Part shown: piece by piece, positions 63,135-64,000 of the stretch
Position numbering within the stretch: the first letter of the stretch is position 1
Layout: the number at the start of each line of letters is the position of its first letter
Assembly (NCBI RefSeq): GCF_022213065.1
Contig: NZ_JAKLJA010000028.1
Span: 1 to 64,000 of the forward strand
Direction: 5' to 3'
Origin: Paraburkholderia tagetis
GTDB lineage: Bacteria; Pseudomonadota; Gammaproteobacteria; Burkholderiales; Burkholderiaceae
DNA length: 64,000 bases
The notes under the pieces: generated by a model
Told to the model about the DNA's origin: nothing
What the model saw: only the letters and a program-made list of their open reading frames with translations
Databases searched by the model: none
Translations under genes and position numbers: made by a program

Positions 63135-64000
63135 ATGTATTCGATCTTGCCCGCGTTCGTATCCGCCTTGTTTCTCGGGTTCGGTGTGTACGTGCTGCTC
63201 ACGGAAGGCGTGACGCGCCTTTCGTTGCCGTTCGCGGCGATGTGCGGGACCACCTTCGTCTGGCAAGGTACCTGGGCGTTCCTGTTCCAGATTTCCGAGC
63301 CCGATCTTGCGGCGGCGTTCGTCAAGTTCGGCTATCTGTTCATCCTGTTTCTGCCCACGACGTTCTATCACTTCGTGATCGAAGTGACTACGCGGCGCAG
63401 CGAGCGTCCGCTGCTCTTCGCCTCGTACGGTTTGAGCATCGTGCTCGCCATGGTGCTGCTGGTGAGCAACGAGGTGGTGTCGGGCTACGGCAGTTTCTTT
63501 TTCGGCAAGTATCCGCGCGCGGGATTGCTGCATCCGGTGCACGTCGCGCAGACCGTGCTGCTCGCGCTGCGCAGCGCATGGCTGCTGCTCGCGGCGCGGC
63601 GCCGGACCCACGCGCGCGACCGCCGCAAGCTGCTCGATCTCTGCTTGCTGAGCCTGTGTCTTTACGGGCTCGCCGCATCCGACTACGCGGTCAACTACGG
63701 CATCGCGTTCTATCCGGTGGGTGCCATCTTCATCGCCGTGAGCCTTGGCATTCTCGCCGTGACTATCGTGCGTTACGGCCTCATGCGCCCGTATTTGCTA
63801 GCGGCGACCGTGGCGCACGAAGTGGCCACGCCGCTTGCCGCGATCGGCATGCACGCCGAGGAAATCGGCAACGTACTGCCCGAACTCATGCGCGGCTACC
63901 AACTGGCCGTGCAGCACCAGTTGTGCGTGGATGGCCTCTATCCGGGACAGTCGGAGCGCCTTTCGTCGCTGGCCTCGTCGATACAGCGCCAGGTGGACAG
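63135..64000 (+). CDS. Membrane histidine kinase, 7TM sensor type (partial)
   Basis: 288 residues are visible from ATG 63135 before the window ends. Seven hydrophobic segments span residues 1-215 (SILPAFVSALFLGFGVYVLL; LFILFLPTTFYHFVIEV; FASYGLSIVLAMVLLV; FIAVSLGILAVTIVRYGL), as in kinases with an N-terminal 7TM histidine-kinase module. The phospho-acceptor region follows: AATVAHEVATPLAAIGMHAEE with His at residue 228. The ATP-binding domain lies beyond the edge. I see no good ribosome binding site at this ATG, so the start could differ slightly. The signal is unknown; related architectures sense small hydrophobic molecules. Confidence 0.8.
   Translation, partial: MYSILPAFVSALFLGFGVYVLLTEGVTRLSLPFAAMCGTTFVWQGTWAFLFQISEPDLAAAFVKFGYLFILFLPTTFYHFVIEVTTRRSERPLLFASYGLSIVLAMVLLVSNEVVSGYGSFFFGKYPRAGLLHPVHVAQTVLLALRSAWLLLAARRRTHARDRRKLLDLCLLSLCLYGLAASDYAVNYGIAFYPVGAIFIAVSLGILAVTIVRYGLMRPYLLAATVAHEVATPLAAIGMHAEEIGNVLPELMRGYQLAVQHQLCVDGLYPGQSERLSSLASSIQRQVD

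Overview
The window is GC-rich DNA from a member of the Burkholderiaceae, most likely Paraburkholderia, Caballeronia or a close relative. The basis is GC-rich codon use, a 5S rRNA of beta-proteobacterial type, a long RpoD-type sigma factor, a BcsE/F/G-type cellulose operon, and an oxidative (non-phosphorylating) L-arabinose pathway resembling that of Azospirillum and Burkholderia. All family names come from reading motifs; no database search was possible.

Layout. 1-600: the end of an rRNA operon (5S) and terminators. 637-2616: an RpoD-family sigma factor on the minus strand, without dnaG beside it. 2.6-6.3 kb: accessory DNA with a small HTH gene, a divergent gene of unknown function, a small gene and an LCM-like methyltransferase. 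6.4-22.2 kb: a nine-gene minus-strand operon for cellulose, probably phosphoethanolamine-modified, in the order bcsB-Z-C-E-F-Q-A-G-R. 22.3-25.7 kb: a LysR regulator with two HTH domains coupled to a GntR remnant, a monooxygenase-like protein, a vapBC-type toxin-antitoxin pair and a NasT-like antiterminator. 26.2-29.7 kb: a ClC channel, a MarR regulator and an HPP-CBS protein that appear to share an operator. 30-36.5 kb: MlaC-like protein, AI-2E-family exporter, small protein, tyrosine recombinase, FKBP and a Liv-type binding protein.

37.3-46.1 kb holds a LysR regulator divergent from a six-gene L-arabinose operon: arabonate dehydratase, 2-keto-3-deoxy-arabonate dehydratase, L-arabinose 1-dehydrogenase and an AraFGH-type importer. 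46.8-57.9 kb holds a second sugar block: a GntR regulator, a three-gene sugar ABC importer with a Tat-type binding protein, a YtfQRT-YjfF importer, and a second, very similar arabonate-type dehydratase divergent from it. The rest is FabV, an SDR-like protein, a LysR regulator, a decayed ABC ATPase, an OsmC protein and the start of a 7TM histidine kinase cut by the window edge.

The most unusual structure is a 560-bp element present three times (36718-37277, 46171-46731, 57964-58523). Each copy is one large imperfect palindrome with about 115 bp of nearly identical inverted ends, and the three copies bracket the two sugar-catabolism blocks. The second most interesting signal is a 15-bp operator-like site (13 of 15 bases identical) in front of both the MarR-ClC pair and the HPP-CBS gene, suggesting a small anion-transport regulon.
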